Below, in pieces: positions 62,463 through 64,000 of a DNA stretch of 64,000 nucleotides. Made by a program: the position numbers and the translations under genes. Positions within the stretch are counted from its first letter, which is position 1, and every line of letters begins with the position of its first letter. Source of the DNA: Zoogloea sp. (GTDB lineage Bacteria > Pseudomonadota > Gammaproteobacteria > Burkholderiales > Rhodocyclaceae); assembly GCF_017302315.1 (NCBI RefSeq), contig NZ_JAFLDT010000001.1:124001-188000 (forward strand), in the 5' to 3' direction. The notes below the pieces were generated by a model. The model made no database searches, was not told where the DNA came from, and saw only the letters and a list, made by a program, of their open reading frames with translations.

Positions 62463-63896
62463 TCAGTCTTCCCCATAACCCAGGACCGCCTTCACCTCGA
62501 GGAACTCCTCGATCCCGAAAGCGCCCCACTCCCGCCCCAGACCCGACTGCCTGTAGCCCCCGAACGGCCCCGCCAGATCAATGGGGGCACCGTTGAGATG
62601 CACATTACCGGTACGCAGGCGACGGGCCACTGCGCGTGCCCGCCCCAGGTCCGACGAGGACACGTAACCCGAGAGGCCATACACCGTGTCGTTGGCGATG
62701 CGGATGGCGTCCTCCTCATCCTTGTAGGTCAGGATGGACAGCACCGGGCCGAAGATCTCCTCCCGGGCGATGGTCATGGTCGGCGTCACACCGCTGAAGA
62801 TCGTCGGCCGAGCGAAGAAACCTCGCTCCATCCCGTCCGGTCTGCCCGGGCCGCCGGCCACCAGCTTTCCACCTTCAGCAAGCCCCGTGGCAATCAGCGC
62901 CTGTACACGCTCGAACTGTGCCCGGTTGGCCAGCGGCCCCATGGTCGTACCGTCCGCATCCGGATCGCCCACCACAACGCGGGACAGCGCTGCGGCAGCA
63001 ATCTCCTCCACCTCCGCGAGCCGTGCCTCAGGCACCAGCATCCGGGACGGCGCGTTACAGTTCTGACCCGTGTTGGTCATCAGTGTCAGCACGCCCAGTT
63101 TCACCATGCGCGGAAAATCCGCATCGTCGAGCAGGATGTTGGCGGACTTGCCGCCCAGCTCCAGAGCGACCTTCTTGATGGTATCGGCGGCGCTCTTCAT
63201 GACCTGCTTGCCGGCCCGGGTGGATCCGGTAAAGGACACCATGTCCACATCCGGATGGGCACACAGGGGCGCGCCGACACCGGGGCCGTCGCCATTGACG
63301 AGATTGAACACACCCTCCGGCACCCCGGCCTCGTCAAGGATTTCGGCCAGGATGATCGCCGACAGGGGCGCCAGCTCGGACGGCTTGAGCACCATGGTGC
63401 AGCCTGCCGCCAGAGCCGGCGCCACCTTGCAGGCCATCTGGTTGGCTGGCCAGTTCCACGGCGTGATCAGCGCGCAAACGCCGATGGGCTCGCGCAGGAT
63501 GCGCGTGGTGCCGCGACTGTGCTCGAAAGGGAAATCCGCCAGTGCGGCTGCCGCCGCCTTGAAGTGGGCCAGGCCGGAGCCCGACTGGGCGCTGCCGGCC
63601 AGATGCTTGTATGGCGCCCCCATTTCGGCTGAGATGGCCCGGGCCATGTCCTCGTAACGCGCCTTGTAGGCGGCACAGATGCGCTGCAGCAAGTCGAGCC
63701 GTGCTTCCCGGGTGCTGGCGGAGAACGCGGGAAAGGCCGCACGGGCCGCAGCCACGGCGCGCACCGCGTCTTCCGGCCCGCCGAGGGCGATGGTGCCGAC
63801 CGCAGCTTCGGTGGCAGGGTTGATGACATCGAACCGGGCAGGGCTGGTCGTGTCGACCCACTGGCCACCGATGTAGAACTGATGATGATGGGGCAT
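62463..63896 (-). CDS. NAD(P)-dependent aldehyde dehydrogenase
   Basis: A 477-residue ALDH superfamily enzyme oxidising an aldehyde to a carboxylate. Key features: ALITPWNWPANQ (coenzyme fold), KPSELAPLSA with the conserved Lys, FTGSTRAGKQV, the general-base Glu in VALELGGKSANI, and the nucleophile Cys in NTGQNCNAPSRMLVP. FGPVLSILTY and FGGYRQSGLGREWG are conserved near the C-terminus. Start MPHHHQFYIGGQWVD at 63896. The substrate is not evident; nothing adjacent names a pathway. Confidence 0.93.
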   Translation of the reverse strand: MPHHHQFYIGGQWVDTTSPARFDVINPATEAAVGTIALGGPEDAVRAVAAARAAFPAFSASTREARLDLLQRICAAYKARYEDMARAISAEMGAPYKHLAGSAQSGSGLAHFKAAAAALADFPFEHSRGTTRILREPIGVCALITPWNWPANQMACKVAPALAAGCTMVLKPSELAPLSAIILAEILDEAGVPEGVFNLVNGDGPGVGAPLCAHPDVDMVSFTGSTRAGKQVMKSAADTIKKVALELGGKSANILLDDADFPRMVKLGVLTLMTNTGQNCNAPSRMLVPEARLAEVEEIAAAALSRVVVGDPDADGTTMGPLANRAQFERVQALIATGLAEGGKLVAGGPGRPDGMERGFFARPTIFSGVTPTMTIAREEIFGPVLSILTYKDEEDAIRIANDTVYGLSGYVSSSDLGRARAVARRLRTGNVHLNGAPIDLAGPFGGYRQSGLGREWGAFGIEEFLEVKAVLGYGED

Positions 63897-63967
63897 GCTC
63901 TCCGTCCTCTGTTGTTATCGAAGCGGAGAGAAAGTACAGGAAACCGAGCACTGGCGTGAAGCCCTCG

Positions 63968-64000
63968 TCAGCCGCGCAGGGTCTCGGGATGCCGCGGAGC
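63968..64000 (-). CDS. Possible C-terminal end of an upstream leftward gene, cut by the window edge
   Basis: Entering from the right edge, one leftward frame reads APRHPETLRG and then TGA at 63970-63968, 71 bases before the aldehyde dehydrogenase start. Ten codons are too few to identify a family; it is listed because the next gene is expected on this strand. Confidence 0.25.
   Translation of the reverse strand, partial: APRHPETLRG

Noticed and set aside
62598..63632. 344-codon frame antisense to the aldehyde dehydrogenase
   Set aside because: Shadow of a clear ALDH gene; no domain.

Overview
This 64 kb window is GC-rich chromosomal DNA from a betaproteobacterium, most likely of the order Rhodocyclales (Azoarcus/Thauera/Zoogloea type). 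That placement is an inference from gene content and order: folP-ftsH-rlmE, greA-carB-carA, divergent bamE/fur, hrcA and grpE-dnaK-dnaJ, and the long leuCDB-asd-fimV-truA-trpFBA-accD-folC-SPOR-cvpA-purF-metZ run are typical of Betaproteobacteria. Almost everything is core housekeeping. I see no insertion sequence, prophage, integrase, CRISPR array or rRNA gene. One tRNA gene (Leu, anticodon UAG) is present.

Layout. 1-9 kb: folP (cut by the left edge), ftsH and rlmE leftward, yhbY rightward, then DUF4149, greA, carB and carA leftward. 9-18 kb: a large hybrid sensor kinase, dapB and bamE leftward; fur and a Gdt1/UPF0016 cation exporter rightward; recN and nadK leftward; hrcA rightward. 18-26 kb: hemH, a small membrane protein, a two-repeat AP2-like protein, trxC, a Ser/Thr kinase fused to a cyclic-nucleotide-binding domain, then grpE-dnaK-dnaJ behind a sigma-32-type promoter. 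26-33 kb: an orphan branched-chain amino acid type binding protein, cysS, a TPR lipoprotein-like/periplasmic protein coupled to an L,D-transpeptidase, two cyclophilins, and lpxH. 33-53 kb: one long leftward run from MFS/M48 through leuC-ecn-leuD-leuB-asd, fimV, an ECF-T-like membrane protein, truA, trpF-trpB-trpA, accD, folC, SPOR, cvpA, purF and metZ. 53-64 kb: DUF465, aroC, ilvN and ilvB with an attenuator, fadD, a CBS protein, a seven-iron ferredoxin, trxA, rho, tRNA-Leu and an aldehyde dehydrogenase.

The genes combine amino-acid biosynthesis (Leu, Val/Ile, Trp, Met, Lys, aromatic trunk), pyrimidine and purine first steps, folate, protein folding and quality control (FtsH, DnaK system, cyclophilins, thioredoxins), and envelope work (LpxH, BamE, FimV, SPOR, L,D-transpeptidase). 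Tight stop/start overlaps (ATGA, GTGA, TGATG) suggest translational coupling through much of the leftward run.

The least ordinary things I found are regulatory or small: a 26-codon valine-rich leader peptide with a textbook terminator/antiterminator upstream of ilvB; a 41-codon entericidin-type lipoprotein gene sitting exactly between leuC and leuD; a perfect 14-bp inverted repeat just ahead of fimV; a C-rich, G-poor leader with no Shine-Dalgarno sequence ahead of rho; the AP2-like protein; and two adjacent periplasmic proteins that share the same C-terminal domain. I did not find convincing evidence for a wholly new defence or mobile system in this window.
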